Shown here: one piece after another, positions 11,300-21,725 of the stretch | How the letters are laid out: each line of letters begins with the position of its first letter | Numbering within the stretch: the first letter of the stretch is position 1 | NCBI GenBank assembly: GCA_003194525.1 | Contig: NBIV01000021.1 | Span: 124,001 to 188,000 of the forward strand | DNA: 64,000 bases | From: Gracilariopsis chorda | Taxonomy: Eukaryota > Rhodophyta > Florideophyceae > Gracilariales > Gracilariaceae | Reading direction: 5' to 3' | Translations under genes and position numbers: made by a program | Notes under the pieces: generated by a model | Told to the model about the DNA's origin: nothing | The model's database searches: none | The model's input: the letters and a program-made list of their open reading frames with translations, nothing else

Positions 11300-12760
11300 A
11301 CTACATCTGCTTCCACATTCAGGGCACTGAAAATGTATAGGAAGACCTCCTCACACGCTGGGCCGCACCACCGACAGTTCAACGTCTTGCAAAGGTCCCG
11401 GCTCTGCCATCAAGCTGTAGTGATGAGTTTGTTTGGCCGTAGCGCGAAGAAATTCGACCTGAGCAGTCTGCGAATAAGCACTGTCACCCGCACGGTCTGC
11501 ACAAAGAAGAAGGACTTTGGAAGTTTAAGGACTGCGCAGTATGGATCCTGTCCACTTCAGAGATCCTCTAGCTTCGCCTCTGCATCATTGCTCACACCAG
11601 GCCCGCTGGACATAGAAGGTGACTCACCACTTTCAACACTCTCAGGAAGCAGTTCGTATGGAACACGCAGAAGAAAGAAATCCACGCATTCGTCAAGACG
11701 AGTATCCACTGCATCTGTATCACAGGTGGAGTAAATTTCCACGACTTTTTGCACCTGCAGTACATGCCACAGGCCCCAACGACCTTCTACAGTTCGATTA
11801 CATTGATATTGGCACAAGTTCAAGTGGCAAGAAGTGCATACTGATGTTGCGCGACGATAATTCGGACTACAAGTGGTTTTTCGCTTTCCCGAACACTGCT
11901 GCAGAGAATTCAGCACAAGGCATTGTCGATTGGTGCACCATCTTTTTTGTCTCATATGGTCTAATGTCTGATGGCCCTACTCATATTCGAAACGAAACTA
12001 TCAGACTGCTTTGCAAATCTTTTCGCGTACCGCATCAACTTACCTTCCCGTACACTACGTAGAGCAATTGCGCTGTAGAAAGTTTAGGAAGAGAGCTACT
12101 ATGCGCATTCCGTGCACTTATCTCAGAGTTTCAGATGGATTTCAGGAAATGTACCGACTTGCGCCCAGTAATCCAGAGCATACTCAACAGCGCTCTATCT
12201 ACACATTGTAACAAAATTATTCTGCTAAGCACTTTTCTGGGTATGAAGTCTACTCCACCGATCTTCTCGTTTTTCCGCTCAAATACACAGAAAAGAGTCA
12301 AAGTCAGTGATGTGATTTGCAAACGTGCTATCAACGTCTATGCGCTTCAGAAAACGTGTGCAAAACTTCATCCTTTGATACAGAACACTTTATTGAAGAC
12401 TACAGCGGTATCACGACAGAAAGCCCCGAAAAGAAAACTCGCAAATTTCACCGAGGGTACTTTTGTTCTTGTCGCACGTGACGAATTCTACACTGGCAAA
12501 ACGCTTGCTTTGCGTTGACTTAGACCAGAGTAAGTGCTCAAAGCCCTCTTCGATTACGTTCTGCCGGTTGAAAATCTGCAAAACGGACTCAGTGAAGATA
12601 TCGACATCCTTTGTCTCACCTGCAACCATGAAAGCTCGCTGCACACTGAGTTTATTCTTTCTCACGTCATCTCTTCTGAAACTGGCATTCCAGGTGCGCG
12701 CTTAATGACACTGGTCAAAACAAACAAAGTACTAAAAGTATTAGTACGTTTGAAGTGACG
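11300..12760 (+). pseudogene. Integrase region of gypsy 1 (fossil)
   Basis: A core segment (LLQFDYIDIGTSSSGKKCIL) matches the first conserved Asp region of a retroviral-type integrase, followed by LRDDNSDYKWFFAFP. Near 12.5-12.7 kb, a C-terminal module (FDYVLPVENLQNG, then HESSLHTEFILSHVISSETG) matches the tail found after integrase in this gypsy group. The region is broken. Confidence 0.75.
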
Positions 12761-12907
12761 TCGTGCATCTGATAACACTTCAAGCCACTGCATCGCATCC
12801 ATAAAGACGTGCTGACCATGCTATAGCTTTTTTTTCAAGCATAAGAACACTCTGGCTCAGCTGGCGAAATCAGCTTGTTGTGAACTTGCTCTCTGAAAAT
12901 TGTGGAG

Positions 12908-13137
12908 TGTAGCCATTTCTGACTCTGTAGTGTTGGACGGAACTCAAAACAGGTACAGGGTTCCATCACCTAAGAAGCGTGGCTAGGCAGCAGTAGAGTA
13001 GGTAGCCGTCTGCATCCGAAATATGCCCAATTGGGAAACAGCTTTGTGGTACTAAAGCCACGGCAGGACCGCCTCTCAGGAAATGGAGGCATCGAACCTC
13101 ACCATTTCCCGACTAACAACTTGCGTAGTTCGCCACA
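12908..13137 (+). repeat. 3' LTR of gypsy 1
   Basis: This 230-bp copy of 6345-6574 has TG...CA ends and is about 91% identical to it by eye. Confidence 0.92.
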
Positions 13138-13598
13138 TGGTTGCGGACAGGTGCTGAACACGAGAGATTACAAGAGCTGCCTCTTTGGAAGCGTCTTTGA
13201 AGGCGTTGGCCTTTGAATCACGTATTTGATGGAATATGTAAATCTGAAAATTATTACTTCGCAGTATTCGTGATATTTCTTCCATGCTTTCTGTGTGTCA
13301 GACGACCGCTGCGTAACACACATCCGTTTTTAAATTCTAACTTTATTATCGCAATGCGTGATGGTTATCATTGTAAGCATGGGTAAAGGTTATTGTGATA
13401 ACCCTTTATCCTTGCGACTACAATTCATGCTTAGAATTCCTCTTCGTAGTCATCTGGGTTGAAAAGCCGGATGTCATATATTCACCCTTATTCTGGTCGA
13501 GTACTCCAAGTTTCACTTCTCTTCTTGTGTTAGTCGGGCTTTCCACGAATACCTTACTTTCTTTTAACATATTCTAACTCAAGAAAAGCTAGTGATAT
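13138..13598. other. No recognised feature
   Basis: Unique-looking DNA between gypsy 1 and the next gene. Only short ORFs are present. It may hold the promoter and first exon of the downstream gene, since that gene's main frame has no upstream ATG. Confidence 0.4.
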
Positions 13599-15559
13599 TT
13601 GTACAGATTCTTTCGCATATACTGCACCTTCAATATTTCACCACCTGACAAACATGGGACCGGTTGTAGTGATTTCAAATCCGATTTACAACGCATTCAA
13701 CAAGACAACGATGCAAGAAGCCATGAGCAGAAGGAAGAGCACAGTGATTCAGTTCAAGACCGCGAACTTAACTTGAAGGATTCGAACCACGATCTGAGTA
13801 TAAAATTACGAACGCTTGTGACTCTGTCGGAGCCATTTTCTTCATACCACATCTTGAATGCGCGGAGCGATTGCTTCATGTTGCGTCTAGAATTAATAAG
13901 AGATATTGGACCTCGGCTCGTGTCACTGTACATTCGAGCTTTGTGCCATGTTTACTCCCAAAGCATTCGCAGGAACCTTGAATACAGGGCCACTGTGTTG
14001 CAAAACAAACCGGTAAACCTAGCCGTCGACAGCTTGCCCGAGGACGACTGGAAGAGAATTTTCCTTTCACACCACAGGAGCGGAGAATACATAAGACACA
14101 AGGAATTTCTGTACCTCCATTTATTGGAGACATTCGAACAGTGATCTCGTTCATCAGAGGTATTGCGTTACCTTTTACACATCGGGAAGCAGGATCACTA
14201 GCAAGAGATGGTTTTCGGTGTTTTGTTTTGCGGTTGTTCTACCTATCAAGGAGCACAACGAAAGCTGTTGTGATGATGTGTAAAACAGTCATCTATTCAT
14301 CGGTTTCTATAGAACATGGAAGACATGTACTGGCTCCAACAACTGCGATGGCATTTATGGACCTTGGTGAAGGTTTACTCCATGAGATGAGATGTAGCAC
14401 AGAGATTGAAGAGCACCTCGATTCTTCCGCCATCATTCAAAGCTGGTCAAAGCTCTCCAAAGACCAAGATAATCTTCCTAATCTTCTCAGATCTGTTGTT
14501 GAAATTATGTTCTGCAGCCTCCAAATGCACTTTTCTGGGCCTCTTACGCAATCTATCTGGTCTGGCAATGAATTACGCAAATCAATTCTGCAGCTTCGAG
14601 GTGCAATTTACTCTTCCAAATTATTTCGATTTCATGTCTTAAGACCGATGATGAGGACATTATCACAACTCCAGAATTTCACTGTACATCAGCACTCAAC
14701 AGTGCTTGCATTTTCGTTTGTAGTTGAAGACAGAGAGGTATGGAGGACTTTCAGAAACAAAGGGAATAGTGTGCACAGGCTCCTTGCAAACATTGCGTTA
14801 AACTTAATGAGGCAATGTCTTAAAGACGTTTCAAAAAACCAGTCAGTCGAAAGGAGTGAATCTCTCAACTTTGTTCGATATGTTTTGGGTGTTGTCTATT
14901 TGCTATTGAGAGAACCGAGTGTCTACTTATCGTTGAGTCAGAGCGAAGAAATGCTAAAACAGACTCAAGATGTTCTTCCAGGTTTCACCAAATGTGCATG
15001 TGAGTACGTGGTGGACGCATATAAGAATGCGACAGAATTCAACACATCTCCAAACCAGGTCGAAGATCTCTTCCAAGATGTCGCCAGGATCATCTAGAGA
15101 GCTAGATTTGAGTACATAGAACTCGGTGGAAAAGATCTCTTGCTTCTTGCATACAGTGACCACAAGACAGGATACTTACGAAACGTTTTGGAGTCTTTTT
15201 GGCTGGCGCGGCGGTTTCTGAATGAAACAGTTCCACCGTTAATCGTTCACAACAGCGACATTTTTAGAAAAGAATCTCGACGTCTTGAACAGTACTTGAA
15301 ACAACGTGTTCATGAACCAAATAGACTCAAAAGAGTAGAGCGAAGAAGGAGAACCGCAACAGAGACATTTGCGTTTCGAAGTGTGGTTCCAGAGCAAATG
15401 GAGCCTGACCGTCATGTTTGGACGGAGCAAGATCATAGTGATGACCGCTCGATGTCGGAAAACCGCTCCCCGGCGTCGTATGCATCCCCAGTTATGGAGG
15501 AGAAAATAACTTATTCACCTCCGCAACCCAACGAACCCGTTTTTGGATACCTCGGGTAG
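13599..15559 (+). CDS. Unrecognised helical protein gene (spliced or decaying)
   Basis: Three open stretches line up on the plus strand: 13599-14144 in one frame, then 14141-15097 and 15140-15559, which share a second frame with one TAG between them. Together they give about 640 codons of uniform, mostly alpha-helical sequence (for example CALEYVVD-like helices and LLREPSVYLSLSQSEEML), ending in a basic then acidic, Pro/Ser-rich tail that closes with FGYLG. No family is recognised and no transposon motif is present, so a host gene is likely. A 47-nt GT...AG candidate intron (14111-14157) would carry the first frame into the second exactly. A 39-nt in-frame GT...AG stretch (15059-15097) would remove the TAG. 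Alternatively the gene is a young pseudogene. An ATG for the first frame is not visible. A frame-2 ATG at 13652 opens only 40 codons. Confidence 0.55.
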
Positions 15560-16147
15560 GTATCGTATAACAACCGACAAACAAAGTTTGGATTACTTGA
15601 GGATCGTTAAATAAAGATGCGCAACTAAGATTGGTATTCGTAAAGTACCTGCTGCGAAGATATGTATTGAACGAGTGAGTTGTGCTGTCACTGTTGCTTG
15701 CAGTACGGAGAGGAGTGCATCACATTTGCAACGTGTGACGAATCGTCGAAATACTGTGAAATGGGAACAAGCACGAAATGCCCGGCGGAGTCTGCCGGCT
15801 GTCCTTCTCTTCACTCTCTCCTCTTTCCTTGAGAGCTCTAGGCCCGTTAAATTCAACTTCTACGAGTCCTACGCCATCTTCAATGTCTACGTTATGCATT
15901 TCATCTGACCTTTCCCCTTGTGAACAAACTTCATGCATTCTGATGAATTCCCAGACCACCTTGGCACCTATTACATTTTCATTTGCCAATTCAAAGCTTG
16001 AGCACCTTATCACAGCCTGGTGGCGACACAACTTCAGACCCAGAAAAGCTGTTGGTATCTCTAGAGAGAGAGGGGTTCTTCTCAATGTAACCCCTACCGT
16101 AGTCTTGGAATTAGAGACGCGAGCTCATATCAACACACAAACACACA
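15560..16147. other. Gap with one coding-like minus ORF
   Basis: A minus-strand ORF of 121 codons (15720-16085) has a balanced, acidic middle part (HEVCSQGERSDEMHNVDIEDG) but no recognised domain. No start or neighbour supports it strongly. The right end of this stretch is CA-rich and served as the target site of the next retroposon. Confidence 0.3.
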
Positions 16148-17015
16148 GACCCGGGAGGTCGTTAAACTCGTCCAGGCGATCGGCGGACTGATCGCCTCCA
16201 CGGACCCGGGATGTCCGTAAAATCGCCCCGGCAGTCGGCGCACCGACAGCCCGAAGACCTGGGCGGTAGCGTCGGAAAAAGACCCCCGCTTATCTGTGCG
16301 AAACAGAAGGGACGAGGCACGTGCAACACGCGGATCTTACCAACCTTTCCCTAACTTTTCCCAGAAGGATCATGGAGGTTCCCACGGAAACTCTGGCGGG
16401 ATCGCGATGGGTCTCCAACGGAGACCAGGGATTTTAGGAAGCGACCACACCGCCTGTACAAGGATCTGAATGGTTTTACAGGGTTTTTCTGGACTTACGC
16501 TGAGATCTACAGCACACACGGGCCCCAACCCGATCTTACCGCCCTTTATCGCCATGGGAAAAGAGAAAAGGGAGAGTAAGATGTCACCAGATCTTCTGGG
16601 TGGCGCGAACGTGGTACATGGAATCCGCCTTGTCGTGGTGTACCCCTTATTTGGCGTTCTCTCGAGTTGAGGAAGGATTAGCAGAGCAGAGTCTGGAAGA
16701 GGCGAAACGCGCCAGAACGAAATGGATTATACATTCGGGTCTCCCCGCAGAAGTTTTGTACCATTCTACTACGTCTTGGAATAATAGTTAGTGAGCGTAA
16801 CACGGCTGCAGCAGGGTGGGAGCAAGCAACAGCCATCAACAATAATTTGAGTCGGGAGTTAAAGACTGGTGTAACGGGGTAGAGAGAACTTGTCATTCAC
16901 GAGGAGTAGCTAGCGGTTAACCTTAGTTGTTGAGAGATTGAGAAGGAATTATGATAAGCTCTACCACAGCGTCGCAATTAGACAATGTGCGCCCATAAAG
17001 AAGAAGAAGAAGAAG
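16148..17015 (+). mobile_element. 868-bp retroposon with (AAG)n tail and 11-bp TSD
   Basis: An exact 11-bp duplication (ACAAACACACA) lies at 16137-16147 and 17016-17026. The element begins GACCCGGGAGG and ends in an AAG microsatellite (from about 16998). A long target duplication with a simple-repeat tail marks target-primed insertion, as for LINEs and SINEs. The 5' end is GC-rich and hairpin-prone: CCCGGG occurs twice within 60 bp, and GGCGATC/GATCGCC forms a perfect stem. No long ORF is present, so it is non-autonomous, perhaps an internally deleted LINE. Confidence 0.75.
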
Positions 17016-17026
17016 ACAAACACACA

Positions 17027-18892
17027 ACTTCAGACTAACAATCAGTGGGTTTTCTAGAATAGCTATCCAAATACCATTGACAGCGATTAAATGCAGACGC
17101 TGTCAACGTCAAATGGGACGAGGCAAGAGCGTACCGAAGAAAAATTTAAGTCATAGTTGGTGAATGACCAAATCCTGTGCACATGGGTTCAGAGATAATA
17201 CGTATTGAGTCCTTGTTGCACCGTAGATGAGGTCAGGATCGAAATGGTTTGTTTTAAACGAAGTGTATGTACATAAACAGAAGTAGGTGACAATAACCAC
17301 TCGCACTCTTGATTCACACTCGAATTGGTTCTTTCCCAATGCTCTCTGCCATCTCTCAACTACCTAGACCAGACCATTACAGTCTTCATAAAACCCGATG
17401 AGGTTGCTGATTGCAGTTGCCTTCGCGGCACTCTTCCGTATTAACAGCTTGACAATCTCAACTTCTGAAATCCCACCAAGCTTCATTAACACGTCTTCAA
17501 AACAGTTTCTCCCTCATCCAAGCAAAATCTTACCTCATTTCAACACCCATTCGGACTTTTGATGCTCTCCCTGCGACAGCATATGGATGATGCGACCCGG
17601 AAGACGGCGTGCAAATCGAAGTTACACGATGAGTATACTACCTAATATTAATGCTCGTTGTCGTCCTCGCATGCAATAAGCTTGTGATTGTGTGTGATTC
17701 GACTTCCACGTCTGTGTTGGGTACCCGTCATTTTATTAACGGATCGGTAGAGGCTACGTACTGACAAATGGGCATTTGGTTCTTCTTCGAGGGGCATTGC
17801 TTCACTGACTTGAGAAACGGAAACTTGGAGATCATCCGTTGAACCTGGTCATCTGTTGGCGAAGCTGCACATCGCGTTTATTATTCACTCTTTCACTTGT
17901 ATATTTGGTAGAGATTTGTTTTGTGCCTTCGAATACTGAGTTTCGGGAATACGCTATTGCTACTTCCTGCGAAAGCACTGCCCTTAATCCCTCACAGTGG
18001 CAAAAGGACTAGCTAACCCTTTACCATGGGTACAGATAATGATGTACAGATGGAGTGTTGTAACGAGTCTATGATGATTTAGATGGTAGAAGGCTGGTCT
18101 TCTTGCCCTTTAAAGAGCGTACAGGTAGGGTTATAAGTTCCTCATCAGTTTTCTACTGCCAAAGCGCACAACAATCTATTGTATCTATCCGTGTTTGTTC
18201 TGTTTAGTGACAAACATCTTGGCATTTCATATTTGTTCATTGACAGCGTCATTATCAAGCAAGCCATGAGACACTGCGAAAGGGAGGCATTTGACAAACG
18301 GTTTGCACCCCACTTGGTAGTTTCAAGGTAACCTTACGACGTGCGAAGACCCCAAGCCAGCATTGGGTTTTCGAGGGACGAAGAATTGGATTTATCCAAG
18401 CAAGAGACTGCGACTTACACGTTGCGATGGCTGGCATCGCGAGCGGTCAAAGCACTGCTGCCGGCCGCTCGCGTGGCCGTCAGCTTCCGCCATCATCGCG
18501 TGCCGCTGTCTCCGCTTCTCGGCCCGTTTTCTGTTTTGAAGACCTGTGAGAGATAAAGTAGAATTGTTGAACCCGAAAGGTGAAGGACATTGTTAGAAGA
18601 ACGGGTGCAATCTTCAAAACATATCGATCTGAGTTATTATGCTGTTACGGAAATTGTCCGAAAAAGGTTCATATGATCTTGCAGCATGCCAAACAAATTG
18701 AAAACTGTTTCTCATCGCAACGACTAACGTGATAAGCAATGTTTTAATTTCCTAAGAATACACGTTAGATGTTCATCTTGACGTATTAGGTGCTCTTCTA
18801 GTTCTCTGAACCCAGGCTAAGACGATCGAATGGCGAGCGTAAACAACGGCAACCATGAGTCCAAACACACAGAGTATGTGAATCTCGATCCA
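17027..18892. other. No recognised gene; one strong hairpin
   Basis: Nearly 1.9 kb with only short ORFs. The one clear structure is a perfect 9-bp inverted repeat, CGCGAGCGG at 18438-18446 with its complement at 18465-18473. I see no RNA gene or mobile element ends. Confidence 0.4.
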
Positions 18893-19675
18893 CTATATAA
18901 ACGGAAGCTTCAGTGGCAGCACATCATCCGGTACAGCGCTTTTGCACTCAAACTTCTCCTCTTCAGATTGAACACGTGTCCGTTTGCAGCAAACTTCTAA
19001 CAGCTGCAACGCTAGGAGCTGAAAGTCTCCCGGCGTCCTGAAACATACGTCTTCTAGCTGCTCTCTAGCCTCGTTCGTGCACTTCTCAAGAACGGATATC
19101 TCGTTTTCCGCACCCGATGGAGCGTTATTTGTTAGAAAGGCCGCTCTTCCGCTTACTACGATGTAGCCGAAAGAGGTTTCAAGTTCTTGGATGCACTGGC
19201 ATACTATTACCCCACCAATTTGGGGTTGTAAGAACCGTACAAAGTTAATTTCGCATTGATCCTTTTCGAAAGTAAAAGGCGTTGTCAAAGCCTTCTCCGT
19301 ATTGTTTAGCGCACCAGTCACACATTCTCGAAGGATCGACGTGGCTCGTCGTTGATATTGTTCAGAGCTTTCTCGGCAAGCGCGCAAAAGGTGTTTCCGG
19401 TTCCTTCTCTGACAGCGAAGGATAGCTAATTCGTGTCCGGTTGTATTCTGAGATGGATCCAGTTCATGGTCAACCCTGCCACGAATAAACTCCGTGCCGT
19501 CATCTGTGCATCCACAAACCCAAACATGTCTGTTGGGTATTACTCCTAGTAGTCGGTTCGTGAATATCGAGCAGTTTCTTTGAAACCCTTCTTTAGAACT
19601 TGAACCGATATGGACGAAGCATACGATGGTGAGGAACGCGACCATGGAACTGTTTGAAAGCATTGAGATGCCCAT
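18893..19675 (-). CDS. Secreted Cys-rich protein, unrecognised family
   Basis: The intact minus-strand frame is open from 19870, but the Met at 19675 is the better start: it gives a 260-residue protein whose N terminus (MGISMLSNSS then MVAFLTIVCFVHIGSSS) is a good signal peptide. The mature part has about a dozen cysteines, some as close pairs (CGC, CQC, CCKR), mixed with charged helices, so a disulfide-stabilised extracellular or lumenal protein is likely. No known domain is recognised. A decayed paralogue lies at 42380-43204 on the same strand and shares the signature RHxWxCxCT...RGRV...HEL. Two copies in one window mark a gene family. The protein's function is unknown. Confidence 0.7.
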   Translation of the reverse strand: MGISMLSNSSMVAFLTIVCFVHIGSSSKEGFQRNCSIFTNRLLGVIPNRHVWVCGCTDDGTEFIRGRVDHELDPSQNTTGHELAILRCQRRNRKHLLRACRESSEQYQRRATSILRECVTGALNNTEKALTTPFTFEKDQCEINFVRFLQPQIGGVIVCQCIQELETSFGYIVVSGRAAFLTNNAPSGAENEISVLEKCTNEAREQLEDVCFRTPGDFQLLALQLLEVCCKRTRVQSEEEKFECKSAVPDDVLPLKLPFI

Positions 19676-19870
19676 AGCGAAGAAGGAAAGATATCTCGCA
19701 AACTCTGAAACTTTTACGGGGTTGTGATGGTGATGCAAAGGCTGAAGCTCTTTCAACCTGTAGACCAAAGAACAAACATGTGGAGCAGTTATATTCGGTT
19801 TCTGTCTCTGTCTGTAGCATAGACGTACCTGTAGGGCCACGGAGCTCAGTCGAAGGCAGACTGCAAGCAC

Positions 19871-21169
19871 TGTCTCCGACGTGAGTGTCTCGTAATAATA
19901 ACGTCAGAATTTTCTAGATGTATCGATCGTAGCCACTAGATTCAATTAATGGAGATGAAGTGTGGCGTTCTCTCCCCAGAACCAGCCAGACGTTTCATCG
20001 CGCCCCCTTCTTATGTAAAGTATTCACTCGTTTTGAGCGTGCACATCACGCTTGTTTAGACACCGCTTGTTTCAGTGTTACACCGTCGGTAGCCAATCTC
20101 TTTCTCGAAAACCCGCCTTACAGGCTTTTGGCTGTTTCCGCTGCCTCAGATTGCGGCCGTTGTCTATGTATATCAATATCTCGACAGGGGTATTAAAGGG
20201 TTTCATAAACAGTAATCGTTACCGTTGGTACGAAGGGTAAGTCACCTTGTTAGTTTTTGGGCGTTGAATAGAGGCTCCGTGGCCGTCCATTGGAATGGAC
20301 CACGGAGCCCACACGTTTCCACTGCGTCCCTCCGCCTCGGCGGTGCTGCGCACTCCGACACTCAGCGCAGAGTGTGGAACCCGAGCCGGAGGGGAGGGAG
20401 CGAAACCGACGTATTCTTCAGTTTGGTACCCACCGTAAGTTAATTGTCATACTTTCGATCTGTTCAACATGAAATTCGTCGGATGAACTCCATTTTGTTG
20501 CACGCACGAATCTCAGAATTTATTACTCAGCTTGTAGTTGTCCAATTACTGGTTTGAAAGCTTTGTAAAATCGCTCGTTGAGCAGAGTATAAGGTATGAA
20601 AGATTCGTAGCGGACGGCGTAGTATTTCAAAAGGGAGAACAGAAACAATGGACATCGTCAGACGAGGCCATTTTCCAATACCAATGAAATTCGTCGCGCG
20701 TGTTGGCGGCGTGCCAACAGATTCAAAATCAATCACAAATCTACATCACCGCCGCCAAGTGACGGTCATATCCTTCAAACGACCACAACCGTGCTTGAAC
20801 GTGTACTCCGGGTACAAAGGTACCAAACACCCAATTATGTCAAATAGCGCTTGCGTTGACTTTTTTGGAGCTTTGGTGTCTTTATTGAGCGTTATGCGTG
20901 AAACTTATTGTTCGTGTGCTTGGTACAGTTAATTACCCTCATTTGATTACGCTGAAAGCTTGCGAGTTTGTACGAAGCTCATGAATGGTCTTGTTAACCA
21001 AGTTTGGAGGGGCATGGTATCGGATTCTTGGAGGGGTGGGATTCTGAGCGTTCAGAAACTGGCGCTCCAAACGTTCGTTTTCTGCAAAACGTCGATTACG
21101 GTGTTGATATGAAATGACGAATTACAGTTAAACCAACGAGTTGTATGCCAAACAGTTAGACAGTGTCTA
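19871..21169. other. Gap with a structured GC-rich block
   Basis: There is no recognised gene. The plus-strand ORF 20648-20932 (94 codons) has no known domain. A GC-rich, strongly folded stretch lies at about 20270-20405 and is listed separately. The right end abuts the TA target of pogo element 1. Confidence 0.35.
20273..20405. repeat. Nested hairpin block, possible structured RNA
   Basis: GGCTCCGTGG (20273-20282) pairs perfectly with CCACGGAGCC (20300-20309). Within the loop, TCCATT pairs with AATGGA, making a 16-bp stem with a 3-nt bulge. Just downstream, CCCTCCGCCTCGG can pair with CCGAGCCGGAGGGG around an inner hairpin. Such dense pairing is rare elsewhere in the window. It could be an RNA gene, the end of a mobile element, or chance in GC-rich DNA. 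Confidence 0.4.
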
Positions 21170-21200
21170 CTGCAGAGTAAAGTCTCGATAAGATGAACCA
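21170..21200 (+). repeat. Left TIR of pogo 1
   Basis: This end matches the right end in inverted form at about 21 of the first 25 positions, next to a TA dinucleotide. Confidence 0.85.
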
Positions 21201-21229
21201 AAAGGTGGCGCCACTTGGCGACCTGGAAA

Positions 21230-21262
21230 GTTCACATTAACGAGGAGTTCACACTACCGAAG
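21230..21262 (+). repeat. Left subterminal 17-bp repeats of pogo 1
   Basis: GTTCACATTAACGAG at 21230 and GTTCACACTACCGA at 21247 are direct copies with a 17-bp period. Related units occur at the right end. Confidence 0.7.
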
Positions 21263-21559
21263 CTGACTTACAGTAAGATTTTAACACGTGGCCATGGGTT
21301 GAACATGTACGTCTGTATCCTATGCAACTTTCCAATGCCAAGCCGTCATAACTCTGAGCACGCACGTTCTCTTGCGGTGCTCAGAACAAATTCAGAGAAT
21401 CCATGGATAGCAAAGCAGACATGATTCACATTTCCACCCCTCTCGGGCTCCATACGGCCGATCCAGCCCACGATATCGCACACCAGCCAGATAACCTCCG
21501 TACCCATCCCATCTCGCAAAAACGACGCGATGTAGGTGTCGGCCGGTGTATCGAGGCAT

Positions 21560-21725
21560 GAACAATACCCCGTTTCAAGCAAGATGGGTCCAAAACCATT
21601 GCAAAGATCAACATATCCAAAAAAAGAGCCCCGAACACAATGCAAAGTTGCGTTGAAGTACGAAGTTGTCAAAAACACAGTATGCACTAAGATGAACAAC
21701 ATACATACTACAATAGCAACGAATC
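21560..21725 (+). pseudogene. N-terminal part of pogo 1 transposase
   Basis: A short plus-strand frame inside 21536-21820 carries KKEPRTQCKVALKYEVVKNT, which fits the start of a psq/CENP-B-type helix-turn-helix domain. It runs into the LINE insertion point at 21725. The rest of the transposase lies beyond the LINE at 25.9-27.66 kb. Confidence 0.45.

Larger units (their letters stand above)
6345..13137 (+). mobile_element. Ty3/gypsy LTR retrotransposon 1 (fossil)
   Basis: Two 230-bp LTRs (6345-6574 and 12908-13137) begin TGTAGCC and end CCACA. The flanks are near-matching 5-bp duplications (CGGTT and TGGTT). Gag, protease, reverse transcriptase, RNase H and integrase follow in gypsy order on the plus strand. 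The reverse transcriptase and RNase H style (RWCGR near the end of the RT, then a long spacer before a YTDASD RNase H motif) resembles a gypsy group I know best from oomycetes. The LTRs differ at about 20 of 230 positions by eye, so the insertion is old. The element is broken in many places and holds an 825-bp solo-LTR-like insert at 9805-10629. Confidence 0.92.

Noticed and set aside
19676-19870. Extra 65 residues at the N terminus of the secreted protein
   Set aside because: The internal Met at 19675 starts a good signal peptide, and the paralogue's alignment begins around the hydrophobic segment.
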